A stretch of 64,000 bases of DNA. It comes from Neorhizobium sp. UBA3556 (GTDB taxonomy: Bacteria; Pseudomonadota; Alphaproteobacteria; Rhizobiales; Rhizobiaceae). Of this stretch, positions 15,869 through 24,120 are shown in pieces. The notes under the pieces were generated by a model. That model saw only the letters and a list, made by a program, of their open reading frames with translations, searched no databases and had not been told where the DNA came from. Position numbers and translations under genes: made by a program. The number at the start of each line of letters is the position of its first letter. Positions within the stretch are counted from its first letter, which is position 1. Location of the stretch: the NCBI GenBank assembly GCA_002376235.1, contig DFNX01000004.1, positions 62,001 to 126,000 on the forward strand, given 5' to 3'.

Positions 15869-17803
15869 ATGCAAAGCCGCTATTTCGACGTTTATGGTGC
15901 GTGGCAGCAGGATCCGGAAGGGTTCTGGGAGGAAGCCGCCAGGGCAATCGACTGGTTTACGCCGCCGGACAGGATTTTCGAGCCAGAGCAGGGTGTCTAT
16001 GGCCGCTGGTTTGTCGGGGCCGAGACGAATACCTGTTTCAATTGCCTTGATCGGCATGTCGCTGCGGGACGCGGTGAGCAGGCCGCCTTCATCTATGACA
16101 GCGTAATGAGCGGCACGAAAAAGTCTTTCACCTATGCCGAGGTTCTAACCGAGGTGAAGGCGATTGCTGCAGTGCTTACCGATCTCGGCATCGGCAAGGG
16201 TGACCGGGTGGTCATCTATATGCCGATGGTGCCGGAAGCGGTGTTTTCCATGCTCGCCTGCGCCCGTCTCGGCGCGGTGCATTCCGTCGTTTTCGGCGGC
16301 TTTGCGGCACAGGAATTGGCGGCGCGGCTGAACGATTCGCAAGCGAAACTGATTATTTCCGCCAGTTGCGGCCTCGAACCCGACCGGGTGGTTGCCTACA
16401 AGCCGCTGGTCGACAAGGCGATCGAGCTGGCAACGGTGAAGCCTAACCATTGCCTCATATTGCAGCGTCCCCAACTCGTTGTTCCGCTGGATGCCGAACA
16501 GAGCGAATTCGATTTCGCCGAGATGGTCGAAGCAGCACGGGGGCGTGATGTGCCTTGCGTGCCGGTAAAGGCCACCGATCCGCTTTACATCCTCTACACC
16601 TCCGGCACGACGGGGCAGCCCAAGGGTGTGGTGCGCGACAATGGCGGGCATATGGTGGCGCTGTTATGGACGATGCCGAATGTTTTCGGCGTCTCACCCG
16701 GTGAGGTGTTCTGGGCAGCATCGGATATCGGCTGGGTCGTGGGCCATTCCTACATTGTTTACGCACCGCTTCTGAACGGCAATACGAGTGTCATCTTTGA
16801 AGGGAAGCCGGTTGGCACGCCGGATGCCGGGACATTCTGGCGCGTCGTCGCTGAGCATGATGTCAAAGTCTTTTTCACCGCACCGACCGCATTTCGAGCG
16901 ATCCGCCGCGATGATCCCGAGGGCGAACTGGTCGAGAACCATGATCTACTGGGATTGCGGGCGCTGTTTCTCGCCGGCGAGCGCCTGGACCCAGAGACGC
17001 TCAAATGGGCTGAGCAAAAGCTGAAGGTACCGGTGATCGATCACTGGTGGCAGACGGAAACCGGCTGGCCTGTCGTCGCCAACCCGGTGGGGCTAGGCCT
17101 CATGCCGTTCAAGCCAGGCTCGCCGACGCGGGTTTTGCCCGGATATGCAATCGATGTGGTTGATGATGCCGGCATGCCGGTGCCAAGAGGTACGCTCGGC
17201 AATATCGTCATGAAACTGCCCCTACCCCCCGGTTGCCTGCCGACATTCTGGAATGCCGACGATCGGTTCCGCCAAAGCTGCCTTGAAGAGTTTCCCGGGT
17301 ATTACAAGACGGCGGATGCCGGGATCATCGATGATGACGGCTATATTTTCGTGATGGCGCGCACGGACGATATCATAAACTGCGCTGGCCACCGGCTGTC
17401 CACCGGCTCAATGGAGGAGGTCTGCGCGAAACATCCGGATGTGGCCGAATGTGCGGTCATCGGCGTGAAAGACAAGCTCAAGGGACAGATTCCCTGCGGC
17501 TTCCTGGTGCTGAAGAACCATGTTTCACGGGAAACTTCCGAAATCGCTGCGGAAGTGGCCGGCATGGTCCGCAACGAGATCGGGCCGGTTGCCGCCTTCA
17601 AGACGGTGATGGTGGTGCCGAAACTGCCCAAGACCCGATCAGGCAAGATCCTTCGTGGCACAATGCAGAAGATTGCCGACGACATGCCATGGACCATGCC
17701 GGCGACGATCGAGGATCCGGCGACGCTCGATGTGGTGCGGGAAACGCTTTGGAAAAACGGCTTTGTCCATGAAGAGAAAAGCGCAGCGGTACCGGCTGGA
17801 TAG
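15869..17803 (+). CDS. prpE: Propionyl-CoA synthetase (AMP-forming acyl-CoA ligase)
   Basis: The enzyme activates propionate to propionyl-CoA through an acyl-adenylate. The 644-residue protein has the AMP-binding P-loop YTSGTTGQPKGVVRDNGGH; the VRDNGGH extension separates PrpE from acetyl-CoA synthetase. It also has WWQTETGWP and the catalytic Lys593 in PKTRSGKILRG. The ATG follows a strong ribosome site, GGGAGG at 15858-15863; a GTG two codons earlier is inside that site. No methylcitrate-cycle genes are adjacent. Codons for HVSRET near residue 550 contain a degenerate parS. Confidence 0.92.
   Translation: MQSRYFDVYGAWQQDPEGFWEEAARAIDWFTPPDRIFEPEQGVYGRWFVGAETNTCFNCLDRHVAAGRGEQAAFIYDSVMSGTKKSFTYAEVLTEVKAIAAVLTDLGIGKGDRVVIYMPMVPEAVFSMLACARLGAVHSVVFGGFAAQELAARLNDSQAKLIISASCGLEPDRVVAYKPLVDKAIELATVKPNHCLILQRPQLVVPLDAEQSEFDFAEMVEAARGRDVPCVPVKATDPLYILYTSGTTGQPKGVVRDNGGHMVALLWTMPNVFGVSPGEVFWAASDIGWVVGHSYIVYAPLLNGNTSVIFEGKPVGTPDAGTFWRVVAEHDVKVFFTAPTAFRAIRRDDPEGELVENHDLLGLRALFLAGERLDPETLKWAEQKLKVPVIDHWWQTETGWPVVANPVGLGLMPFKPGSPTRVLPGYAIDVVDDAGMPVPRGTLGNIVMKLPLPPGCLPTFWNADDRFRQSCLEEFPGYYKTADAGIIDDDGYIFVMARTDDIINCAGHRLSTGSMEEVCAKHPDVAECAVIGVKDKLKGQIPCGFLVLKNHVSRETSEIAAEVAGMVRNEIGPVAAFKTVMVVPKLPKTRSGKILRGTMQKIADDMPWTMPATIEDPATLDVVRETLWKNGFVHEEKSAAVPAG
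17521..17536. promoter_or_regulatory. Degenerate parS-like site inside prpE
   Basis: TGTTTCACGGGAAACT matches the parS consensus at 14 of 16 positions, with one mismatch next to the central CG and one at the end. It lies about 15.5 kb from the putative origin. Real ParB binding is uncertain because the inner palindrome is broken. Confidence 0.35.
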
Positions 17804-17811
17804 GCCAAAAA

Positions 17812-17842
17812 GAAAAGCCCCGGAGATGATCCGAGGCTTTTG
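17812..17842. terminator. Terminator between convergent prpE and trcR
   Basis: AAAAGCC followed by CGG can pair with CCG and GGCTTTT (roughly 17813-17823 with 17831-17841), with one unpaired base on each side and a seven-base loop. A-rich and T-rich flanks suit termination from both directions. Confidence 0.65.
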
Positions 17843-17866
17843 AATTCTCTATGGCAAGGCGAGCGC

Positions 17867-18580
17867 TTAGAAGCGGTCGTCCTCGTCTTCTTCTTCGGTG
17901 CGGGTCGACTTGAGCGAGGAAAGCTTGGCGAAGACGGCGTCTGCGTCGATTTCCTTCTCTTCCTCACGCTCGCTGCGGTAATCGCCGAAGCCGAGGTTTT
18001 CGGTCTCGGAGGCCGGCTGCAGGGAGGCGCCGAGTTCGGCAGCGGTCGGCAGCGGACGGTTCTTGGCAGCCTTTTCGACTTCAAGGTCGAGGTCGATCTG
18101 CGAGCAGAGACCAAGCGTTACCGGATCCATCGGGGCAAGGTTTGCGGCGTTCCAATGGGTGCGCTCGCGGATCTGTTCGATGGTCGACTTGGTGGTGCCG
18201 ACGAGACGCGAGATCTGCGCGTCCTTCAATTCCGGATGGTTGCGAACCAGCCAGAGAATGGCGTTCGGGCGGTCCTGACGCTTGGAGACCGGCGTGTAAC
18301 GCGGGCCGCGACGCTTGGATTCCGGAACGCGAACCTTCGGCTCGGAAAGCTTCAGCTTGTAATTGATGTCCTTTTCGCCGCGTTCGATTTCATCGCGGGA
18401 AAGCTGGCCGGTGGCGATCGGGTCGAGGCCCTTGATACCCTGGGCGGCTTCGCCGTCGGCGACCGCCTTGACCTCGAGCGGATGCAATTTGCAGAACTGC
18501 GCGATCTGGTCGAAGGAGAGGGCCGTATTGTCGACAAGCCATACTGCGGTGGCCTTCGGCATAAGCAATTGTTGAGCCAT
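17867..18580 (-). CDS. trcR: Cell-cycle transcriptional regulator TrcR (DUF1013)
   Basis: This 237-residue protein is a member of the alphaproteobacterial DUF1013 family, named TrcR in Caulobacter, where it associates with RNA polymerase and influences cell-cycle transcription. It begins MAQQLLMPKATAVWLVDNT and carries RRGPRYTPVSKRQDRPNAIL. An HTH-like stretch (IARLVGTTKSTIEQIR-type; here ISRLVGTTKSTIEQIRER) lies near residue 150, then MDPVTLGLCSQIDLD. The acidic C-terminus (STRTEEEDEDDRF) is low-complexity. It is divergent from acs across a 252-base gap and convergent with prpE. Confidence 0.9.
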   Translation of the reverse strand: MAQQLLMPKATAVWLVDNTALSFDQIAQFCKLHPLEVKAVADGEAAQGIKGLDPIATGQLSRDEIERGEKDINYKLKLSEPKVRVPESKRRGPRYTPVSKRQDRPNAILWLVRNHPELKDAQISRLVGTTKSTIEQIRERTHWNAANLAPMDPVTLGLCSQIDLDLEVEKAAKNRPLPTAAELGASLQPASETENLGFGDYRSEREEEKEIDADAVFAKLSSLKSTRTEEEDEDDRF

Positions 18581-18675
18581 GGGTATAGTTCCTCTGTCCG
18601 TCCGCGCCGGTGTCGCGGGCCGTGGGTATCAACCACAATTTCCGGGAATTCATCGCCGTATAATCGAATTAGGAC

Positions 18676-18689
18676 AGAATTGCAATTCT
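18676..18689. repeat. 14-base perfect palindrome in the trcR-acs divergent promoter region
   Basis: AGAATTGCAATTCT is a perfect dyad about 95 bases upstream of trcR and 145 bases upstream of acs. It looks like an operator for a dimeric regulator of one or both genes, but no specific regulator is indicated. The rest of the 252-base interval shows no gene. Confidence 0.5.
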
Positions 18690-18832
18690 CTGAAACAGGA
18701 TCCTTGTCGATCGTAATTCAGACCCTCACAGCCATTTGTCTAATTGCCGCTTCCGCCCCAATTGCTATGAATGCCAAAATGTCGCACCGATGACGAATAT
18801 CAGGTCGACGGTGCAAGTGTGGGAGGAAACAC

Positions 18833-20788
18833 ATGTCCGAAAAAGTCTATCCGGTTCTCAAGTCCACCAAGGCCAAGGCGCTCATCGACAAGGACAAATA
18901 CGAAAAGTGGTATGAGGAGAGCATCGAGGATCCGGACAAGTTCTGGGGCAAGCATGGCCGCCGGATCGACTGGTTCAAGCCCTACACGAAAGTGAAGAAC
19001 ACGTCCTTCAAGGGAAGGGTCTCGATCAAGTGGTTCGAGGACGGGCTGACCAACGTTTCCTACAATTGCATCGACCGCCACCTGAAAACCCATGGCGAGC
19101 GCACGGCGATCATCTGGGAAGGTGACAACCCCTATATCGACAAGAAGATCACCTATAACCAGCTCTACGATCAGGTCTGCCGTATGGCGAACGTGCTGAA
19201 GAAGCACGGGGTCAAGAAGGGTGATCGCGTGACCATCTACATGCCGATGATCCCGGAAGCGGCCTATGCGATGCTGGCCTGCGCGCGCATCGGCGCGGTG
19301 CATTCCGTCGTCTTCGGCGGGTTTTCACCGGAAGCGCTGGCGGGCCGTATCGTCGACTGCCAGTCGACATTCGTGATTACCTGCGACGAGGGCGTGCGCG
19401 GCGGCAAGCCGGTGCCGCTAAAGGAAAATACCGACAAGGCGATCCATATCGCGGCGCGCCAGTATGTGACGGTGAACAAGGTTCTGGTCGTGCGCCGTAC
19501 CGGCGGCAAGACCAACTGGGCACCGGGTCGCGATATCTGGTACCATCAGGAAATCGCCACCGTTAAGGGGCATTGCGAGCCAGTGAAGATGAAGGCGGAA
19601 GATCCGCTGTTCATTCTCTACACGTCCGGTTCGACCGGCAAGCCGAAAGGCGTGCTGCATACGACGGGCGGTTATCTCGTCTATGCGGCGATGACCCATG
19701 AATATACGTTCGATTATCAGGACGGCGATATCTACTGGTGTACGGCTGATGTCGGCTGGGTCACCGGACATTCTTATCTCGTCTACGGGCCCTTAGCGAA
19801 CTGCGCGACGACGCTGATGTTCGAAGGGGTGCCCAATTTTCCGGATCAGGGCCGGTTCTGGGAGATTGTCGACAAGCACAAGGTCAACATCTTCTACACG
19901 GCGCCGACTGCGATCCGTTCGCTGATCGGGGCGGGTGACGAATTCGTCAAGCGATCCTCGCGTGAAAGCCTTAGACTGCTCGGCACGGTGGGCGAGCCGA
20001 TCAACCCGGAAGCTTGGGAATGGTATTACAACGTGGTCGGCGAAAAGCGCTGCCCGGTGGTGGATACCTGGTGGCAGACGGAAACCGGCGGTCACATGAT
20101 CACGCCGCTGCCGGGCGCGACGGACCTGAAGCCCGGATCGGCCACCAAGCCGTTCTTCGGGGTGAAGCCGCAGCTCGTCGATAACGAGGGCAATGTTCTC
20201 GAAGGGGCCGCCGACGGAAATCTCTGCATCATCGACAGTTGGCCGGGGCAGATGCGCACCGTCTATGGCGATCACGATCGCTTCATTCAGACCTATTTCT
20301 CCACCTACAAGGGGAAATATTTCACCGGCGACGGCTGCAGACGCGACGAGGATGGCTATTACTGGATCACCGGCCGCGTCGATGACGTGCTCAACGTGTC
20401 TGGCCATCGTCTGGGTACAGCGGAAGTGGAATCGGCGCTCGTTTCGCACCATCTGGTGTCAGAGGCGGCCGTGGTCGGTTATCCGCATGGCATCAAGGGA
20501 CAGGGCATCTATTGCTATGTGACGCTGATGGCGGGCAATGCCGGGACCGACGAGTTGCGGCAGGAGCTTACCAAGCATGTCCGTAACGAGATCGGCCCGA
20601 TTGCCGCGCCCGACAAGATCCAGTTCTCGCCGGGCCTGCCGAAAACCCGTTCCGGCAAGATCATGCGCCGCATCCTACGCAAGATCGCCGAGGACGATTT
20701 CGGCGCGCTCGGGGATACATCGACGCTTGCTGACCCCGCGGTGGTGGATGACCTGATCGCCAATCGTCAGAACAAGGTGGATGCCTGA
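18833..20788 (+). CDS. acs: Acetyl-CoA synthetase (AMP-forming)
   Basis: Acs converts acetate, ATP and CoA to acetyl-CoA. The 651-residue length is exact for the family. Motifs seen are YTSGSTGKPKGVLHTTGGY (adenylation loop), DVGWVTGHSYLVYGPL, TWWQTETGGHMI, and the catalytic and acetylation-regulated Lys609 in PKTRSGKIMRR. The ATG follows GGGAGGAAAC, a strong ribosome-binding site. The region upstream is shared with divergent trcR and contains a 14-base palindrome. Confidence 0.97.
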   Translation: MSEKVYPVLKSTKAKALIDKDKYEKWYEESIEDPDKFWGKHGRRIDWFKPYTKVKNTSFKGRVSIKWFEDGLTNVSYNCIDRHLKTHGERTAIIWEGDNPYIDKKITYNQLYDQVCRMANVLKKHGVKKGDRVTIYMPMIPEAAYAMLACARIGAVHSVVFGGFSPEALAGRIVDCQSTFVITCDEGVRGGKPVPLKENTDKAIHIAARQYVTVNKVLVVRRTGGKTNWAPGRDIWYHQEIATVKGHCEPVKMKAEDPLFILYTSGSTGKPKGVLHTTGGYLVYAAMTHEYTFDYQDGDIYWCTADVGWVTGHSYLVYGPLANCATTLMFEGVPNFPDQGRFWEIVDKHKVNIFYTAPTAIRSLIGAGDEFVKRSSRESLRLLGTVGEPINPEAWEWYYNVVGEKRCPVVDTWWQTETGGHMITPLPGATDLKPGSATKPFFGVKPQLVDNEGNVLEGAADGNLCIIDSWPGQMRTVYGDHDRFIQTYFSTYKGKYFTGDGCRRDEDGYYWITGRVDDVLNVSGHRLGTAEVESALVSHHLVSEAAVVGYPHGIKGQGIYCYVTLMAGNAGTDELRQELTKHVRNEIGPIAAPDKIQFSPGLPKTRSGKIMRRILRKIAEDDFGALGDTSTLADPAVVDDLIANRQNKVDA

Positions 20789-20800
20789 CTTTTGGAAATA

Positions 20801-21244
20801 TCAGCTGCCGCAGGTCTCTCTCGGCTTGCGGCCGCCATCATAGCTGCGGACAAGGCCTGCGAGCAGCAGGCCGTCCGCCACGCTATGGCCGTCTGCAAGG
20901 ATGACATCGGCAACGATGCGGCCGAAATATTTGTCACCGGAAATTCGTGTCAGCTGGATGGTGGGTGACTGCGCGGCCATGGTTTCGAGCGATTGGCGGG
21001 CATCCTGCCCCGCCGCTCGCACTGCTTCGCATTTCGACTTGAGTTCGGGTGCATCAATGCCGCGGATGCGGACATAGACTTCCATCTTCTGCTGCGGCCA
21101 TGGCTGGGCTTCGACCAACAGCGTATCTCCATCGATGACGCGAAGAATTTCGGCAGAGACCGGACCGGAGATTTCATCGCGTGCCTTAGCCTCGGTCGTG
21201 AAGACCGACAGAATGACTGCAATGGAAAACAGCGCTCTGATCAT
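20801..21244 (-). CDS. Secreted staphylococcal-nuclease-like protein
   Basis: The 147-residue product starts with a signal peptide (MIRALFSIAVILSVFTTEAKA) and has the SNase/thermonuclease fold signatures VIDGDTLLVE, VRIRGIDAPEL and YFGRIVADV, which contain the calcium- and phosphate-contacting Asp and Arg residues. It is probably a periplasmic or exported Ca-dependent nuclease. It converges on acs from the right with only 12 bases between stops and no clear terminator. Some family members have lost activity; the Asp and Arg residues seen here argue for an active enzyme. Confidence 0.85.
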   Translation of the reverse strand: MIRALFSIAVILSVFTTEAKARDEISGPVSAEILRVIDGDTLLVEAQPWPQQKMEVYVRIRGIDAPELKSKCEAVRAAGQDARQSLETMAAQSPTIQLTRISGDKYFGRIVADVILADGHSVADGLLLAGLVRSYDGGRKPRETCGS

Positions 21245-21310
21245 GAAAGGAATAAATTCCGATCATCAATCCAAGTCAATAGGAATTTTATCTTATGTTT
21301 GAGCGAGGGC

Positions 21311-21538
21311 TCAGAAGTCGATGGCGCGGCCGTTGATTTCCCAGTCGCCGAAGCGGGCCGGATCCGCGCCGCCGCGGCCGCCGAATTCTTCCGGCATATT
21401 GGCCTTGCTCTCAGCCTGGCGGCGTTCTTCCGCTTCCTTCAGGGCGCGCTGCGCTGCCGGTGAAAGCGGCTTTTTGGCTGCACCATCTTCAGAGAGGTTT
21501 TCCATATTGTCGTTGTCCGCGTTTTGCATATTCCGCAT
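21311..21538 (-). CDS. DUF1674 protein, succinate dehydrogenase assembly factor 4 family
   Basis: This short protein (75 residues from the ATG at 21538) ends with EFGGRGGADPARFGDWEING, the conserved C-terminal motif of DUF1674/SDHAF4. Relatives assist flavinylated SdhA maturation. The middle is charged and helical (LSPAAQRALKEAEERRQAES). The frame is open 31 codons further upstream, but that part lacks family character; an ATG at 21529 is another possible start with no better ribosome site. It is divergent from htpX. The SDHAF4 role is inferred from the family. Confidence 0.82.
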   Translation of the reverse strand: MRNMQNADNDNMENLSEDGAAKKPLSPAAQRALKEAEERRQAESKANMPEEFGGRGGADPARFGDWEINGRAIDF

Positions 21539-21663
21539 CACTGCAAGGTTTATTGAAAAATTAGGTCGAATTGACCACATGATAGGGTGTTCATAACCGC
21601 TAGAAAACCCTTGAGCGATTATTCGGATCACTTGGGGATGAAATTGGCAACGGAGAGATGACG

Positions 21664-22641
21664 ATGAATGTGATGCGCACCGCCATGCTTCTGGCCTTCA
21701 TGACCGCCCTGTTCATGGGGATCGGATTTCTAATCGGCGGCAAAGGCGGCATGATGATCGCATTGGTGATCGCAGCCGGCATGAACCTGTTTTCCTATTG
21801 GAACTCGGACAAGATGGTGCTGCGCGCCTATCACGCCCAGGAGGTGGACGAGCGCACGGCACCGGAATTTTACCGGATGATCCGCGATCTTTCGGCCAAT
21901 GCTGGTCTGCCAATGCCGAAGGTTTATATCTACGACAATCCGCAGCCGAATGCGTTTGCGACAGGCCGTAATCCTGAAAATTCTGCGGTCGCGGCTTCGA
22001 CCGGGCTTTTGCAGCGTCTGACGCATGAGGAAGTCGCGGGTGTCATGGCGCATGAACTGGCGCATGTGCAGAACCGCGACACACTGATCATGACCATTAC
22101 CGCAACGCTGGCAGGTGCGATTTCCATGCTCGGCAATTTCGCGTTCCTGTTCAGTGGCAATCGCGAGAACAACAACAATCCGTTTGGGTTCATTGGCGTG
22201 CTCGTGGCGATGATCGTGGCACCCTTCGCTGCGATGCTGGTGCAGATGGCGATCAGCCGTACGCGCGAATATTCTGCCGACCGTCGTGGTGCGGAAATCT
22301 GCGGCAACCCGATGTGGCTCGCCTCCGCGCTTGCCAAGATTGCAGGTTCCGCGCATTCGATCCCGAATTACGAGGCCGAGCGCAATCCGGCGACGGCGCA
22401 TATGTTCATCATCAATCCGCTTTCCGGCGAGCGCATGGACAACCTGTTCTCGACGCATCCGAATACCGAAAACCGCATTGCCGCTCTCCAGCAAATGGCG
22501 AACGAGTTTCGCGGTGGTGGGTCGACGGGATCGTTTTCGGCTGGTAGACCCCAGCGAACCGCGCGCTCCGTGCCGAATGCAGGCGCAAATAATCCCTGGG
22601 GCCGCGGATCGGATGAACCGCGCAAAGGTCCCTGGTCTTGA
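21664..22641 (+). CDS. htpX: Membrane-bound zinc metalloprotease HtpX
   Basis: HtpX is an inner-membrane M48 peptidase acting on misfolded membrane proteins. Two N-terminal hydrophobic segments (AMLLAFMTALFMGIGFLIGG; MMIALVIAAGMNLF) precede the HExxH zinc site, H130-E131-LA-H134 in VMAHELAHVQNRD. Two more membrane segments follow, and the third zinc ligand region is RTREYSADRRGAEI. I prefer the ATG at 21664 because GGAGAG (21652-21657) is then six bases away; the ATG at 21658 is too close. The stop overlaps the rsmB start (TTGA). The heat-shock link is family knowledge. Confidence 0.93.
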   Translation: MNVMRTAMLLAFMTALFMGIGFLIGGKGGMMIALVIAAGMNLFSYWNSDKMVLRAYHAQEVDERTAPEFYRMIRDLSANAGLPMPKVYIYDNPQPNAFATGRNPENSAVAASTGLLQRLTHEEVAGVMAHELAHVQNRDTLIMTITATLAGAISMLGNFAFLFSGNRENNNNPFGFIGVLVAMIVAPFAAMLVQMAISRTREYSADRRGAEICGNPMWLASALAKIAGSAHSIPNYEAERNPATAHMFIINPLSGERMDNLFSTHPNTENRIAALQQMANEFRGGGSTGSFSAGRPQRTARSVPNAGANNPWGRGSDEPRKGPWS

Positions 22642-24029
22642 ACGAGCCAAAAAACAAGAAGACTCATAAACACTCGCCCAGGAAGCCGGCACCTCACGGC
22701 GCAGGTGCTGAGCCGAGAAAACCCGGTTTCGAAGTTCGGGCGACGGCCGCAAAGCTGCTTGCGGCCGCTGTCGATCGCAAGACGTCGCTCGATGGCATGC
22801 TGGACCTGACCCACGGCAATCCCGCCTACAAGGCATTGAACGATGCCGACCGGGCGCTGACGCGCGCCATCCTGACCACTGCTCTTCGCCATCTGCCGCG
22901 GCTTGAGGCGGCAATCGCCTCGATGATCGAAACGCCGCTGCCGGAAGGCGCGCGTGCGCTCCAGCATGTTCTGGTCGTTGCGGCAGCGCAGATCCTGCAT
23001 CTGGACGTGCCTTCGCATGCTGCGGTCGATCTTGCCGTCGAGCAGGCCAATCGCGACCCGCGCAATCGTCGTTTCGCCAAGCTCGTCAATGCCGTCCTGC
23101 GCCGGCTGGTGCGGGAAAAGGACGAGGTTCTGGCGGCAACCGCCTCCATTTCGCCGGTGCCAGACTGGTTCCGTGCGCGGCTCGTGAGTGCCTATGGCGA
23201 GGCGGAAGCAACCCGGATTGCCGAGGCGCAGTTGACGCCGCCGGCTATCGACCTGACGGTCAAGCATGATCCGCAGGCATGGGCGGAAAAGCTCGGGGCA
23301 AAAGTCCTTCCTACCGGCAGCATCCGCCTTGGACAATTCGAGGGATCGGTGACCGCGCTCGAAGGTTTCGAGCGGGGCGATTGGTGGGTTCAGGACGCGG
23401 CTGCCAGCATTCCGGCAAAGCTGTTCGGTGACCTGAAGGGCAAGCGCGTGGCGGATCTGTGCGCGGCACCCGGTGGCAAGACTGCCCAGCTGATTGCAGC
23501 CGGTGCCGTGGTAACGGCCGTCGAACAGTCATCCAACCGTCTCGCGCGGCTGAAGGAAAACCTTAGCCGTCTTGACATGAATGCCGAGCTGGTGGGCGGG
23601 GACCTGTTCAAATATTCACCTGAAGAAAAGCTGGACGGCATTCTTCTCGATACGCCCTGCTCGTCCACCGGCACGACACGCCGGCATCCGGACGTGCTCT
23701 GGACCAAGGGCATGCAGGATATTGAGAAGCTGGCCGCGCTTCAGGAAAAGATGCTGCGCCATGCACTGACACTGGTGAATAGCGGCGGCGTGATCGTCTT
23801 TTCTAACTGCTCGCTGGATCCGATGGAGGGTGAGGAGCTGATCGAACGGGTGCTAGTCGATACCCCATCGGTAAAACGGATGCCGGTCGATCCGGCAAAC
23901 TGGCCGGGGCTTGAAAATGCCATCACGGCTCAGGGCGATTTCCGGACGACACCCGCTATGATCCCGCCTTCAGATGGTTTTGCCGGCGGCATGGACGGGT
24001 TCTTTGCCAGCGTGTTGCGGGTCGAGTAA
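22638..24029 (+). CDS. rsmB: 16S rRNA (cytosine967-C5)-methyltransferase RsmB-like
   Basis: The 463-residue protein has an N-terminal NusB-like helical domain (RATAAKLLAAAVDRK, QILHLDVPSHAAVDLAVEQ) and a C-terminal Rossmann methyltransferase domain with DLCAAPGGKTAQLI. The catalytic cysteine regions are DTPCSSTGTTRRHPDVLW and SNCSLDPMEGEE. These are typical of RsmB/Fmu m5C RNA methyltransferases. The start is TTG at 22638, overlapping the htpX stop. The basic, low-complexity head (KNKKTHKHSPRKPAP) is likely a disordered RNA-binding tail. Confidence 0.9.
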   Translation: MNEPKNKKTHKHSPRKPAPHGAGAEPRKPGFEVRATAAKLLAAAVDRKTSLDGMLDLTHGNPAYKALNDADRALTRAILTTALRHLPRLEAAIASMIETPLPEGARALQHVLVVAAAQILHLDVPSHAAVDLAVEQANRDPRNRRFAKLVNAVLRRLVREKDEVLAATASISPVPDWFRARLVSAYGEAEATRIAEAQLTPPAIDLTVKHDPQAWAEKLGAKVLPTGSIRLGQFEGSVTALEGFERGDWWVQDAAASIPAKLFGDLKGKRVADLCAAPGGKTAQLIAAGAVVTAVEQSSNRLARLKENLSRLDMNAELVGGDLFKYSPEEKLDGILLDTPCSSTGTTRRHPDVLWTKGMQDIEKLAALQEKMLRHALTLVNSGGVIVFSNCSLDPMEGEELIERVLVDTPSVKRMPVDPANWPGLENAITAQGDFRTTPAMIPPSDGFAGGMDGFFASVLRVE

Positions 24030-24120
24030 GGTTTTGTTCACCATACCGGCGTCATACTTCAAATCCATCTAAAATTGATTCAGCTGATCTAGCAACAACC
24101 ATTCCGGCGGAGAAACCAGA

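Noticed and set aside
17840..18793. A 317-codon plus-strand frame opposite trcR
   Set aside because: Antisense shadow of the DUF1013 gene; no family features, and it crosses the trcR-acs promoter region.
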